Part shown: positions 18,791-28,596 of the stretch, piece after piece
Layout of the letters: the number at the start of each line of letters is the position of its first letter
How positions within the stretch are numbered: the stretch's first letter is position 1
Source of the DNA: Lachnospiraceae bacterium
GTDB lineage: Bacteria; Bacillota; Clostridia; Lachnospirales; Lachnospiraceae
Direction: 5' to 3'
Assembly (NCBI GenBank): GCA_009911185.1
Contig: QXWW01000015.1
Location: 1 to 64,000 of the forward strand
DNA: 64,000 nucleotides
Translations under genes and position numbers: made by a program
The notes under the pieces: generated by a model
What the model was told of the DNA's origin: nothing
The model's input: only the letters and a program-made list of their open reading frames with translations
Databases searched by the model: none

Positions 18791-19723
18791 ATGAGGAAGA
18801 AGAAAATTGTAATTGCATTGGGGCACGATGCATTGGGAACTACGCTGCCGGAACAGAAAAGAGCCACAAAAAGGACGGCAAAGGCGGTAGTTGATTTTAT
18901 AAAAGACGATTATCAGGTGGTGATTTCCCATAGCAATGGTCCTCAGGTTGGCATGATTCATACGGCCATGTCCGAGTTCTGCCGGATCTATCCGGAATAT
19001 ACGTCTACTCCAATGTCGGTGTGTTCTGCAATGAGCCAGGGTTACATCGGTTATGATCTGCAGAATGCCATTCGCACCGAATTATTGAACAGAGGTATTT
19101 ATAAGCCGGTTTCTACCATTTTGACGCAGGTTATGGTGGATCCCTATGACGAAGCGTTTTACCATCCTGTCAAAATTATCGGACGTGTCATGACGGAGGA
19201 GGAAGCAGAGGCAGAGGAGAAGAAGGGGAACCATGTGGTAAAGACGCAGGAAGGCTACCGCCGGATTGTAGCGGCTCCCAAACCAGTGGATATTGTGGAA
19301 ATTGATGCAATCCGCGCTCTGCTGGAGGCGGATCAGGTAGTGATTGCCTGCGGAGGAGGCGGAATCCCGGTACTGGCGCAGGAGAATAAGCTGAAGGGGG
19401 CCAGCGCTGTGATTGAAAAGGATCTGGCTGCCGGGAAGCTTGCGGATTTCATAGATGCAGAGCGTCTTGTGATTTTAACAGGCGTGGAGAAGGTATATCT
19501 GAATTACGGAAAAGAAAATACAATACCGCTGGACGAACTTACGGTATTTCAGGCAAAGAAATATATAGAAGAAGGGCAGTTTGAGGAGGGAACCATGCTG
19601 CCTAAGATTGAGGCCGCGATAGAATTTATTGGTAATTCTGCCGTGCGCAGTGTGTTGATTGCCAGACTTGGCGCTGCGGAAGAGAATCATATGGAACATA
19701 TGGGAACCATAATTCACAAATAA
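18791..19723 (+). CDS. arcC: carbamate kinase family protein
   Basis: Carbamate kinases interconvert carbamoyl phosphate plus ADP and carbamate plus ATP, usually the ATP-yielding last step of arginine or purine-derivative breakdown. The 310-residue protein has the amino-acid kinase fold: SHSNGPQVG, VACGGGGIPV-like IACGGGGIPV, and the C-terminal EEGQFEEGTMLPKIEAA. The first glycine motif reads ALGHDALG rather than ALGGNALG. ATG 18791 follows CGGAGGG at 8 bases; an in-frame ATG at 18770 lies ahead of that site. No arcA or argF lies nearby, so the catabolic partner must be elsewhere. Confidence 0.88.
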   Translation: MRKKKIVIALGHDALGTTLPEQKRATKRTAKAVVDFIKDDYQVVISHSNGPQVGMIHTAMSEFCRIYPEYTSTPMSVCSAMSQGYIGYDLQNAIRTELLNRGIYKPVSTILTQVMVDPYDEAFYHPVKIIGRVMTEEEAEAEEKKGNHVVKTQEGYRRIVAAPKPVDIVEIDAIRALLEADQVVIACGGGGIPVLAQENKLKGASAVIEKDLAAGKLADFIDAERLVILTGVEKVYLNYGKENTIPLDELTVFQAKKYIEEGQFEEGTMLPKIEAAIEFIGNSAVRSVLIARLGAAEENHMEHMGTIIHK

Positions 19724-19745
19724 TAAAAATATAGGAGAATGTGTG

Positions 19746-21497
19746 ATGAAAGATATGAGAAAAACAAAAATTATCTGTACTTTGGGCCCCTCGACAGACA
19801 GGGAAGACGTGCTGAAACAGCTCATGCTGGAGGGAATGAATGTTGCCAGATTTAATTTTTCACATGGAACACATGAAGAGCAGGGGCACAGGCTGCAGCA
19901 GGTGCAGAAGCTCAGAGAAGAACTGAACCTTCCCATCGCCTCGCTTTTGGACACCAAAGGACCGGAAATCCGTCTCAGGGAATTGAAAAATGGCAAGGCA
20001 ATGCTGAACGCGGGGCAGAAGTTTGTGCTGACAACGGAAGAAATTGTAGGTGATGAAAACAGGGTGTCCATTACCTACAAAGATTTAGTGAAAGATGTCA
20101 GGCCAGGTTCCAGGATTCTCATTGACGACGGCCTGATCGAGCTGAGCACAGAAGAAGTGACCGATACAGAGATTTTCTGCCGCGTGGTAAACGGCGGCAT
20201 GATTTCCAATAAAAAGGGAGTCAACGTGCCGAATGTGGAATTATCCATGCCTTATATCAGTGATAAAGATTATGAAGATATTGTATTTGGAATAGAAAAT
20301 GATTTTGATTTTGTGGCAGCGTCTTTTGTGCGCACAGCAGATGATATTTTGCAGATCCGCAGAATCTTTGAGGAAAAGAACTGCCATAATATTAATATTA
20401 TCGCTAAGATTGAAAATATGCAGGGCGTGGATCATATTGATGAGATTATCCGTGTTTCAGACGGAATTATGGTGGCAAGAGGAGATATGGGAGTAGAAAT
20501 TCCCTTAGAGGATGTGCCTGTGATTCAGAAAATGATCATCAAGAAGGTTATTGAGGCGGGCAAACAGGTAATTACCGCTACCCAGATGCTGGATTCTATG
20601 ATGAAAAATCCAAGGCCGACCAGAGCGGAATCTACCGATGTAGCGAATGCTATCTATGATGGAACCAGCGCCATTATGCTGTCCGGGGAGACGGCGGCGG
20701 GGATGTATCCGGTGGAAGCGCTCAAGACCATGGTGAAAATAGCAATCCGTACAGAACAGGATATCAATTATACGGCGCGTTTTAAAATGCGGCATACGCT
20801 GAGTAATCCGGATATTACCAACGCCATTTCCCATGCAACCTGCACGACGGCAATTGATCTGAATGCGGCGGCTATCATTACGGTTACCCAGTCGGGAAAG
20901 ACGGCGCGTATGATTTCCAAATACCGTCCCGACTGCAATATTATTGGAGGCAGCATGTATCAGAAGGTTTGCCGCCAGTTAAATCTTTCATGGGGAGTGA
21001 CGCCCTTAGAGATCCAGAAGAAAGAGGATGCAAACGAGTTGTTTGAACATGCTGTGGACACAGCGGCTAAGGCAGGACTTGTTTCCATGGGAGATATTAC
21101 GGTTATCACGGCGGGGGTTCCTCTTGGGGTTTCCGGGACTACGAATATTCTCAAGGTCCATGTGGCCGGGCATATCCTCGCCACCGGCAGGGGAATCAAC
21201 GATAAGGTGGTTTCGGCAAATATCTGCGTCTGCCGCAATGCGGAAGATTTGAAAGAGAATTTTAAAGAGGGAGACGTCGTTGTCGCCAAGGAGACGAATA
21301 ATGATATGATGGAGCAGATTCGCAAGGCTTCCGGACTGATCGTAGAAGATGGAGGTCCCAATTCCCATGCCGTGATTGCCGGACTGAGCCTTGATATTCC
21401 GGTGATCGCGGAGGTGGAGCATGCCACTGCCATTCTTAAGACGGGAGCTTATGTGACAGTGGACGCCAGGGAAGGCATTATTAGTTGTAACGGTTAG
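19746..21497 (+). CDS. pyk: pyruvate kinase with C-terminal extension
   Basis: It catalyses the last step of glycolysis, phosphoenolpyruvate plus ADP to pyruvate plus ATP. The 583-residue protein starts with KIICTLGPS and shows [10 protein letters not shown], the active-site KIENMQG, and [12 protein letters not shown]. After the usual core (about 1-470) comes a phosphohistidine-like domain (about 475-583, with [12 protein letters not shown]), a feature of many Firmicute pyruvate kinases. AGGAG at 19733 is 8 bases before ATG 19746; the GTG three bases earlier is less likely. It starts 22 bases after the carbamate kinase and 11 before an amidase lipoprotein. Confidence 0.97.
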   Translation: MKDMRKTKIICTLGPSTDREDVLKQLMLEGMNVARFNFSHGTHEEQGHRLQQVQKLREELNLPIASLLDTKGPEIRLRELKNGKAMLNAGQKFVLTTEEIVGDENRVSITYKDLVKDVRPGSRILIDDGLIELSTEEVTDTEIFCRVVNGGMISNKKGVNVPNVELSMPYISDKDYEDIVFGIENDFDFVAASFVRTADDILQIRRIFEEKNCHNINIIAKIENMQGVDHIDEIIRVSDGIMVARGDMGVEIPLEDVPVIQKMIIKKVIEAGKQVITATQMLDSMMKNPRPTRAESTDVANAIYDGTSAIMLSGETAAGMYPVEALKTMVKIAIRTEQDINYTARFKMRHTLSNPDITNAISHATCTTAIDLNAAAIITVTQSGKTARMISKYRPDCNIIGGSMYQKVCRQLNLSWGVTPLEIQKKEDANELFEHAVDTAAKAGLVSMGDITVITAGVPLGVSGTTNILKVHVAGHILATGRGINDKVVSANICVCRNAEDLKENFKEGDVVVAKETNNDMMEQIRKASGLIVEDGGPNSHAVIAGLSLDIPVIAEVEHATAILKTGAYVTVDAREGIISCNG

Positions 21498-21508
21498 AAG
21501 AGGATAAC

Positions 21509-22618
21509 ATGAAAAAATATGGCATAATAGCAGCGTTGTTATTTGCACTGGTTTTGACAGGCTGTGCAGCTACCGATTTCCAGGTAAGGAAGCAGGAGCC
21601 TGATGCAAAGGATTTACAACGTCTGCAGCAGGAAGAAGATTATAAAACGCAAACAGAAACAGAGCAAGGACAGTTGGGCCGCCAGGAGGCCGCAGAGGAA
21701 GAACCTCCGTCGGAAGCGGAGGCGCTGCAGCCTTCTGCAGCGCAGGAACCGCAGACGCCCGCGCTGAATCCTCAGACCGTTGTCTATGCAGAGGAGAAGG
21801 TAGTAACTACCACATCTGTAAATGTACGGAAGGCGCCCTCCACAAACAGTGAAGTTTATCAGACGGCGCCGCGAAGAAGTGCGTTTACCAGAACGGCTGA
21901 TGACGGAACCTGGAGCGCGGTGAAAGTCGGAGAAGAAGAGTATTTTATTGCATCGGAATTTCTGCTGCCGGCATCCGAGCTAAAAGATAATGGTTATCTG
22001 GTAGTAATTGACGCGGGGCATCAGGCGCATGGCAACAGCGAACAGGAACCGATAGGTCCGGGTGCGTCCGAGACGAAGCCGAAAGTTGCAAGCGGAACTA
22101 CTGGCTGTGTCACGGGATTAAATGAGTATGAACTGACCCTGCAGGTATCTTTGAGGCTTCAGGAAGAACTGGAGGCGAGAGGGTACCAGGTGATGATGGT
22201 GCGTACCAGTCATGACGTCAATATCAGCAATAGTGAGCGCGCTGCCGTTGCTAACAATGCGGGAGCCGACGCTTTTGTGCGCATTCATGCCAATGGCTCG
22301 GATGACAGCGGTCAGAATGGGATTCTCACGATCTGCCCGACGCCTGAGAATCCTTATATGGGAAATCTTTACAGCCAGTGCCACAGTTTGTCGGAATGTG
22401 TGCTGGACGGTGCGGTCAATGCCACTGGCGCCAGAAAGCAGCACATTTGGGAAACGGACGGTATGAGCGGTATTAACTGGTGTACCGTTCCGGTGACGAT
22501 TGTGGAGATGGGATTTATGACCAATCCCACGGAAGATCAGAATATGGCGGACGGCGGTTATCAGCAAAAGCTGGCAGTGGGGATTGCAGATGGTCTGGAT
22601 GCTTATTTTGGCAATTAG
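21509..22618 (+). CDS. lipoprotein N-acetylmuramoyl-L-alanine amidase with SH3 domain
   Basis: The 369-residue exported lipoprotein has a lipobox LTGC at about residues 16-19, an acidic Gln/Glu-rich linker, a bacterial SH3 domain (about 90-152, [18 protein letters not shown]) and an Amidase_3 domain (about 160-368). The zinc ligands and catalytic residue are visible: His in DAGHQA, Glu in GLNEYELT, His in RIHANG, Glu in VEMGFMTN. It trims peptidoglycan while tethered to the outer membrane face of the cell. It lies in a run with pyk and a solute-binding lipoprotein. Confidence 0.93.
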   Translation: MKKYGIIAALLFALVLTGCAATDFQVRKQEPDAKDLQRLQQEEDYKTQTETEQGQLGRQEAAEEEPPSEAEALQPSAAQEPQTPALNPQTVVYAEEKVVTTTSVNVRKAPSTNSEVYQTAPRRSAFTRTADDGTWSAVKVGEEEYFIASEFLLPASELKDNGYLVVIDAGHQAHGNSEQEPIGPGASETKPKVASGTTGCVTGLNEYELTLQVSLRLQEELEARGYQVMMVRTSHDVNISNSERAAVANNAGADAFVRIHANGSDDSGQNGILTICPTPENPYMGNLYSQCHSLSECVLDGAVNATGARKQHIWETDGMSGINWCTVPVTIVEMGFMTNPTEDQNMADGGYQQKLAVGIADGLDAYFGN

Positions 22619-22687
22619 AAGAAGGAGTTATTCCTGCAGGCGTGAACCAGGCGGCGTTTTGTACAGAGAAAGCGGGGAGAATGTAAT

Positions 22688-24049
22688 ATGAAGAGCAGAG
22701 TGTTGGCATCTTTGTTTGTGACGCTAATGTTAGCGCTGTTTTTTGCCGGATGTAAAAGTGATGCGGATGAATTAAGAACAGGGAAGGCCCGCGCCGCGTC
22801 GACAGAAAACGATCAGCAAGAAAGCGGGGAAGAGCAGGGGCAATTTGATGAAATGATAACAATCAAGGTGTTTTCCAATCTTCCGGATCGAAAAAATGGG
22901 CAGGGTCTGGTGGAACAGATACTCATTGACGAGTATATGGCCCAACACCAGAATATAAACATCGAGGTGGAAGCTCTTGAAGAAGAAGCTTATAAAACGA
23001 AGTTTAAGGCGTACGCCATGTATGAAATGCCGGACGTGGTGAGTATCTGGGGACAGCCTTCATTTCTAGATGAAATATCAGACGCCGGCGTACTTGCCAG
23101 GTTAAATCTGTCTGATTACGAAGATTATGGATTTATTCCGGGTTCTCTGGAAGGGTTTCAAAAGGACGGCAAATTATATGGACTGCCCAGAAATACAGAC
23201 ATTATGTTGTTTTATTACAATCAGAGAATGTTTCAGGATAACAGTTGGAAAGTTCCGCAAACGTATGATGAATTATTAGAGTTATGCAAAAGCGTCAGAG
23301 AAAAAGCGATTGCGCCTGTAGCCATGGCAGGCGGAGACGGCTGGCCGCTGGCGTGTTTTCTGACAGACCTCCTTGTAAAGGTTGCCGGAACAGATTATGC
23401 TGGGCTTGTGAAAAACGCGGTGCGCACGGGCGACTTTACAGCGCAGGAGTTTGTCCGGGCGGCAGGGATTTTAACAGATTCTGTAAAGGCGGGAATGTTC
23501 CAGGACGGTTATGACACGCAGGATTATGGTACGGCGATGAATTTATTTACCAGCGGGCAGGCGGCGATGTATTATATGGGTAGCTGGGATTGTTCTATGG
23601 CGTTGAATGAGAGCATTGATGCAGAAATCAGGGATAATATCAGAGCGTTTACGATGCCCGTTGTAAAAGACGGAGCAGGCGGTGCAAATGATATTGCCGT
23701 ATGGAATGGCGGCGGTTATGCGGTATCTGCTAATTCGGAAGTAAAAGCGGAAGCTGTCAGATTCCTTAACTATATGTACCAGCCGGATAAGCTTTCTAAA
23801 TATGGATGGGAAAACGGAGTTGGGATGTCTGCACAGGATCAGTCCGCTTATTTAACAGGAGAGGAACCAGGGTTACAGAAACAGGTCGTGAACATTCTGA
23901 AACATGCAAGCAGTGTTTCCGGTACTCCGGTCAATGACTGTGGGCCGTCGCAATTTAAGAATGCGATTGAGAATGAAATTCAGGATATGTCTAATGGTTC
24001 GATAAGTATAGAAGATTTTTTTGCGGATATTGGCAAGGCATGTAAATAG
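22688..24049 (+). CDS. extracellular solute-binding lipoprotein, family 1
   Basis: A 453-residue sugar-type ABC solute-binding protein with lipobox FAGC (Cys near residue 22). Family features include DEYMAQHQNINIEVEA, DVVSIWGQPSF, LPRNTDIMLFYYNQ and GQAAMYYMGSWD. No permease or ATPase gene lies near it. Instead a YesM-type histidine kinase follows after 49 bases, which hints at a sensing role, or at sharing of transport parts encoded elsewhere. The ligand is probably a carbohydrate (inference). Confidence 0.9.
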   Translation: MKSRVLASLFVTLMLALFFAGCKSDADELRTGKARAASTENDQQESGEEQGQFDEMITIKVFSNLPDRKNGQGLVEQILIDEYMAQHQNINIEVEALEEEAYKTKFKAYAMYEMPDVVSIWGQPSFLDEISDAGVLARLNLSDYEDYGFIPGSLEGFQKDGKLYGLPRNTDIMLFYYNQRMFQDNSWKVPQTYDELLELCKSVREKAIAPVAMAGGDGWPLACFLTDLLVKVAGTDYAGLVKNAVRTGDFTAQEFVRAAGILTDSVKAGMFQDGYDTQDYGTAMNLFTSGQAAMYYMGSWDCSMALNESIDAEIRDNIRAFTMPVVKDGAGGANDIAVWNGGGYAVSANSEVKAEAVRFLNYMYQPDKLSKYGWENGVGMSAQDQSAYLTGEEPGLQKQVVNILKHASSVSGTPVNDCGPSQFKNAIENEIQDMSNGSISIEDFFADIGKACK

Positions 24050-24098
24050 AAGATGTTTCAGCGGCATTATGTTTTTTAGATATCGGACTGGTGATAGT

Positions 24099-25904
24099 AT
24101 GAAATCGTTAAAAAACTGGATTATGAGGTTAAGCATACGAAAGAAACTGATTTTTTACAGTTATCTGATTATCGTGCCTATTCTGTTCGTGATCAGCGCG
24201 TGCCTGGTCTTCCAAAATTACCAGTTGGCTGTGAAGGAACATGAAGAAAACTGCGTGCAGAGTATCCAGCGTTTATCGGACAATTTAGAGGTCGTTCAGA
24301 AAAATATAGTTGAGTTAGCAACCTATATCTGTATCAATGAAAATATCAGACAGATATTAACCTGCGACAATCCGGCAGAATTAAATCGCGACGCGCGTTT
24401 TTGGGTCAATAATGCGCCCATGCGCATGGTTCAGGACATGGTGGCAATCGGCGGGGTGGTAAAGACCGTTGCCATTTATCCGGAAAACGGGGTAAACCCG
24501 TATCTGAAATGTATAGACTATGCTTCTTATATAGCAGATATGGAACAGGTACAAAAAGAGAATATCTATCTGCTTACGGTACAAAAAAAGGGGGAGTTTT
24601 TATGGCAGAGAGTAGGAAAAGACCAATCAGACACTTACGAGTTTAATTATAATGACAAAATTGTGATGTACCATGAAATATATGATCTGGCAAGAAAAGA
24701 GAAGCTGGGTTATGTTGTTCTGGGTTCGGCGGCGGAAGTTTTCGATGAAATATGCAGGGATGATTTGCAAAACAAGGATGAAACCGTACTGATTATGAGT
24801 GAATACGGGGCGGAATTAGCGCGCTGCGGCACGGTGGACGATGATATGATGGAAGAAATACTGGAGAGAAGTTGTACGCAGCCAACAGCAAAAGAGGACA
24901 TTTATATCAGTACATGGGGGAATTACAAAGTTTATTGCTGTCAGAGCCGGGAGACAGGCGTTAAGGTGTATAAAGTTACCTCAAAAGTAAGGGTGCTGGA
25001 TGTGGCAGATTCTATTATTTATGCGCCGCTGGCTCTGCTTTTGGCGTTTCTGGCAGGGCTATGTCCGGTGATGTTTTTAGTTTCCAATATCGTTTCCAAG
25101 CCGCTGCACAAGCTGGGGGCGGCTATGGATAAGTTTAAGAATGGCGATTTCAGCCAGAAAATAGAAGTAGTAACGTTTGACGAAGTCGGCAAGGCTTCCA
25201 TGTGTTTTAACAGCATGGTGGACAATATCAGAGAATTGATTAATAATAATTATATTCTGGCGCTGAAAGAAAAGCAGAGTGAGCTTGACGCATTACAGGC
25301 GCAGATTAATCCTCATTTTTTGTATAATACGCTGGATTCGCTTTATTGGAAAGCGGTGGAGGCGGAGGATGAAGAAATTGCGGAAGATATTTTATCCTTA
25401 TCCCAGATGTTCCGCCTCGTATTAAATCAGGGAGACAGCATTGTAACGGTAAAGATAGAAATGGAATTGTTAGAGCGGTATTTGCATATACAGAAAATGC
25501 GCTTTGGAAAACGATTTGAATATGAAATACAGATTGAACAGGCAATGATGGCAGAAGAGATACCCAAGCTGATTTTACAGCCATTTGTGGAGAATGCGAT
25601 TGTGCATGGATTTGAGAAAGGAGAGAATCCATTCTTTTTGTCGATAAGAGGGCAAAAGCGGGAAGGCTGCCTACATTTTCAGATTCATGACACTGGAATT
25701 GGCATGAGCAGCCAGCAAATGGAGGCCATCTGGGAGAAAGAAAAAGATCCGGAACATTCCAGTCACCGGATCGGAAAATATGCGATCCGCAATGTAAAAG
25801 AGCGCATGGAACTGATTTATCATGAGGATTATGAGCTTGTGATTGAAAGCGAAGAGGGAAGGGGCACAACGGTCCGAATCACGATTCCCTCCGGTTTAAA
25901 TTAG
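24099..25904 (+). CDS. YesM/LytS-type sensor histidine kinase
   Basis: A 601-residue membrane kinase: two membrane segments (about 20-40 and 305-330) bracket an extracellular sensor domain, then HAMP (about 330-385), His_kinase (phospho-acceptor His406 in QINPHFLYN) and an ATPase domain (about 490-600, with FVENAIVHGF and GTGIGMS-like DTGIGMS). The start is ATG 24099, next to the first membrane segment; earlier in-frame starts lack a binding site. No response regulator is adjacent: the closest of this class is at 31405. Its end overlaps the convergent AlkD-like gene by 9 bases. Confidence 0.92.
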   Translation: MKSLKNWIMRLSIRKKLIFYSYLIIVPILFVISACLVFQNYQLAVKEHEENCVQSIQRLSDNLEVVQKNIVELATYICINENIRQILTCDNPAELNRDARFWVNNAPMRMVQDMVAIGGVVKTVAIYPENGVNPYLKCIDYASYIADMEQVQKENIYLLTVQKKGEFLWQRVGKDQSDTYEFNYNDKIVMYHEIYDLARKEKLGYVVLGSAAEVFDEICRDDLQNKDETVLIMSEYGAELARCGTVDDDMMEEILERSCTQPTAKEDIYISTWGNYKVYCCQSRETGVKVYKVTSKVRVLDVADSIIYAPLALLLAFLAGLCPVMFLVSNIVSKPLHKLGAAMDKFKNGDFSQKIEVVTFDEVGKASMCFNSMVDNIRELINNNYILALKEKQSELDALQAQINPHFLYNTLDSLYWKAVEAEDEEIAEDILSLSQMFRLVLNQGDSIVTVKIEMELLERYLHIQKMRFGKRFEYEIQIEQAMMAEEIPKLILQPFVENAIVHGFEKGENPFFLSIRGQKREGCLHFQIHDTGIGMSSQQMEAIWEKEKDPEHSSHRIGKYAIRNVKERMELIYHEDYELVIESEEGRGTTVRITIPSGLN

Positions 25905-26591
25905 CGATATCTTTCGTTTCAAAGTTTTTATATAAGTTTTATTCTCAGAAGGAACTTTCAGGGATTCTGTAATTTTCTGCAGTGCTTTATTATGGGTAAA
26001 ATCATCCAGATTGTTGTCCTTTAAGAAAGGCAGCGTTGCGTCCGGAAATTCCCGATAGCAGATGGAGACGGCCCACGCCTGCGCCATCTGGACGTAATAC
26101 GCTTTGAAATGAACGCTGTTGACAGCTTTTAGTACGCGGGAGAGATAATCAGGCGTAACATAGTAATTAAGCATTTGAACCAGCGTGAAACGGACTTCAT
26201 ATTCTCTGGGGCTGTGCAGGTATTCCATGAGAAAACGCCAGAATTCTTCCGGCTGTTCTTTTGCCAGCTTAATCGTGGAACACGTGCTGTCACAGACGGA
26301 CCAGTTGTTAATTTTTGGAAGAAACGCCCGCAGGTATGGTTCTTTTTCCTGCAGCGTTCCCAGGGCATAGCCAAGAACCATGCCCTGAAGCATGATTTCT
26401 TCGTAACTGTCATCAGAGGCGGAAACTAAATAATGTTTCCAGTCTCCCTGGGCAAGTTGTTTTGCCATTTTTCTTAAAACGGGAAGCCGTACGCCCAGGA
26501 TATGTTCTACACCTGGGAGCAGGCCGGCGGTAAATTGCTGAAATTTTGGCTCGCGCTGTAGCTGTAACTGTTCCTTGATCCAAGTATTCAT
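25896..26591 (-). CDS. DNA alkylation repair (AlkD-like) HEAT-repeat protein
   Basis: A 231-residue all-helical protein of the AlkD family, whose studied members excise bulky cationic alkylated bases while holding DNA in a HEAT-like cradle. Recognisable stretches are GVRLPVLRKMAKQL, INNWSVCDSTCS and FLMEYLHSPREYEVRF. The start is ATG 26591, with GGAGA a few bases before it; an earlier in-frame ATG at 26627 lacks such a site. It is transcribed against the kinase gene, and the two stop codons overlap. Some family members lack glycosylase activity, so the repair role is probable, not shown. Confidence 0.85.
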   Translation of the reverse strand: MNTWIKEQLQLQREPKFQQFTAGLLPGVEHILGVRLPVLRKMAKQLAQGDWKHYLVSASDDSYEEIMLQGMVLGYALGTLQEKEPYLRAFLPKINNWSVCDSTCSTIKLAKEQPEEFWRFLMEYLHSPREYEVRFTLVQMLNYYVTPDYLSRVLKAVNSVHFKAYYVQMAQAWAVSICYREFPDATLPFLKDNNLDDFTHNKALQKITESLKVPSENKTYIKTLKRKISLI

Positions 26592-26730
26592 TTGTGTTTC
26601 TCCTTTTCCGTTATCGAGTGCCTGCATTTCCTATGTGCCCAATTGCTGCCTTTGCCGGGCGTTTAAAAGGTTATGAAATCTATTGTAAATACCGTTTTCA
26701 TTTTTGTCAATTGGCGAAATACGATGGTGA

Positions 26731-26759
26731 TTGACGCGCCGGGAAGAAACACTTATAAT
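26731..26759 (+). promoter_or_regulatory. sigma-A promoter of prfB
   Basis: TTGACG (26731-26736), 17-base spacer, TATAAT (26754-26759), 35 bases before the prfB start. Confidence 0.85.
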
Positions 26760-26794
26760 GGTAATCAGGAAATCAAAAAGAAAGAGGTGACACG

Positions 26795-27917
26795 ATGGTT
26801 GAGTTAGACCAGTTCAAAACAACTTTGAACACATACAAAGAACCGTTGCTGGAAGTGAGGGATTCACTTTGACCTGGCGAACAAAGAACAGAGAATCCAG
26901 GAATTAGAACGGGAAATGGAGGCTCCGGATTTCTGGGATGACACGGAGGTTTCCCAGAGGAAAATGAAGGAATTAAAAAGCCTGAAAGACGATGTAGAGA
27001 CGTACGCCCATTTATCCGAACAGTATGAAGACATTGAGACGCTGCTGGAAATGGGATATGAGGAAAATGACGCCACGCTGATTCCGGAAATTGAGGAAGC
27101 GCTTGGGGAATTTGAAGAAACTTTTGAAAATATCCGCATAAAAACGCTGTTATCCGGAGAGTATGACGCGGAAAATGCGATTTTGTCGCTCCATGCGGGC
27201 GCCGGAGGAACGGAGTCCTGCGATTGGAACAGTATGCTGTTCCGCATGTATAAGCGCTGGGCAGAGGATAAAGGTTTTACCGTAGAGGTGCTGGATTCAC
27301 TGGACGGTGATGAGGCAGGCATAAAATCTATCACGTTTGAGGTTCAGGGAGAGAACGCTTACGGTTATCTCAAATCTGAAAAAGGAGTACATCGTCTGGT
27401 GCGCATTTCCCCCTTTAACGCGGCAGGGAAACGCCAGACGTCTTTTGCCTCCTGCGACGTCATGCCGGACATTGAAAAAGATCTGGATATCGAGATCAGG
27501 GAGGACGAGCTTCGCATTGATACTTACCGTTCCAGCGGCGCAGGCGGCCAGCATATCAATAAGACTTCTTCTGCTATCCGCATTACCCATCTTCCTACTG
27601 GTATTGTGGTTCAGTGCCAGAATGAACGCTCCCAGCATATGAATAAGGATAAGGCAATGCAAATGCTGAAAGCGAAACTGTACCTTTTAAAACAGGAAGA
27701 AAATGAAAAAAAGGCGGCGGATATTCGGGGCGAGGTTACGGAAATTGGCTGGGGCAATCAGATTCGTTCTTATGTGATGCAGCCCTACACGATGGTAAAA
27801 GATCACCGCACCAATGCAGAAACAGGGAATGTAGACAGTGTTATGGATGGAAAACTGGATTTGTTTATCAACGCTTATTTGAAATGGAAAAGTCTGTCGG
27901 GAACACAGCAGTCATAG
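26795..27917 (+). CDS. prfB: peptide chain release factor 2 with programmed +1 frameshift
   Basis: RF2 releases finished proteins at UGA and UAA stops. Translation starts at ATG 26795 (AGAGGTG ahead) and reads 25 codons to an in-frame TGA at 26870. The site CTT-TGA-C is preceded by a Shine-Dalgarno-like GAGGG (26857-26861). Skipping one T puts the ribosome on GAC at 26871 and opens the frame to 27917, giving about 373 residues, normal for RF2. The specificity tripeptide SPF lies in RISPFNAAGK and the catalytic GGQ in SSGAGGQHINK. When RF2 is scarce the TGA is read slowly and shifting rises, so the gene regulates itself. Confidence 0.97.
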
Positions 27918-28077
27918 ATAGAATGTGTTATGGAGATGGAAAAAGGGATTTACAGGGCGGTCATGTGTCAGTGTCTTGAGGGCTTGCCGGACATACGGTA
28001 TGCCGCCTGATACGGCGGAGCGGATTCTGTATATAGCAGTTTGCACTTACAGGAAATTAAAAAAAGAGGTTGCATAA

Positions 28078-28124
28078 AAAAAACAAATGTGCTAATATCT
28101 TTGCAGTAAGCACATTTGTTTTTT
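28078..28124 (+). terminator. 16-bp hairpin ending in T6 before the ACT gene
   Basis: AAAAAACAAATGTGCT (28078-28093) pairs perfectly with AGCACATTTGTTTTTT (28109-28124) over a 15-base loop. It lies 24 bases before the ACT gene start, which leaves no room for a promoter after it. It therefore either ends prfB with read-through or acts as an attenuator in the ACT-hom leader. A smaller hairpin, CCGCC-TGATAC-GGCGG, lies near 28002-28017; I see no T-box sequence in 27918-28077. Confidence 0.75.
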
Positions 28125-28148
28125 GCGGGCAAACAAACCGGAGGCGGT

Positions 28149-28592
28149 ATGGAAGAAAAGACAAAATACTTTGTTTTGAAAAAGAAAGCGGTTCCAGAGG
28201 TATTATTAAAAGTGGTGGAGGCCAGGAAGCTTCTGGAATCAGGCCGTGCGGAATCTGTGCAGGAAGCAGCGGATATGGTGGGGATTAGCCGCAGCTCTTT
28301 TTATAAGTATAAGGATGATATTTTTCCATTTCATGATAATGCCAGGGGAAAAACCATTACAATGGTGATTCAGATGGATGATGAACCGGGCTTATTATCT
28401 TTGGTGCTTCAGATTGTAGCGGATTATCATGCGAATATCCTCACCATTCATCAGAGTATTCCGGTAAACGGGATTGCTTCCCTTACTCTGAGTGTGGACG
28501 TGCTGCCAGATACAAAAAATGTGTCTTCGATGGTGGAGAACATAGAACAGCAGGAAGGGATTCATTATTTAAAAATATTAGCCAGGGAGTGA
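28149..28592 (+). CDS. ACT domain protein (PheB/UPF0735-like)
   Basis: A 147-residue protein: N-terminal helix-turn-helix-like segment (about 15-55, with SVQEAADMVGISRSSFYKYKD cut by a short loop) followed by an ACT domain (about 68-147, ITMVIQMDDEPGLLSLVLQI). ACT domains bind amino acids and signal feedback. It is 4 bases ahead of homoserine dehydrogenase, so it probably senses a product of that pathway. ATG 28149 follows GGAGGCGGT; an upstream in-frame ATG at 28116 would start inside the hairpin arm and is rejected. Confidence 0.88.
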   Translation: MEEKTKYFVLKKKAVPEVLLKVVEARKLLESGRAESVQEAADMVGISRSSFYKYKDDIFPFHDNARGKTITMVIQMDDEPGLLSLVLQIVADYHANILTIHQSIPVNGIASLTLSVDVLPDTKNVSSMVENIEQQEGIHYLKILARE

Positions 28593-28596
28593 AATC

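Noticed and set aside
26870-26872. TGA in prfB as a disabling stop or a selenocysteine codon
   Set aside because: The CTT-TGA-C context, SD-like GAGGG and the exact +1 continuation are the classic RF2 frameshift; no selenocysteine element is needed.
27918-28077. T-box or threonine riboswitch in the ACT-hom leader
   Set aside because: No T-box core sequence or other known riboswitch pattern was found; only hairpins.
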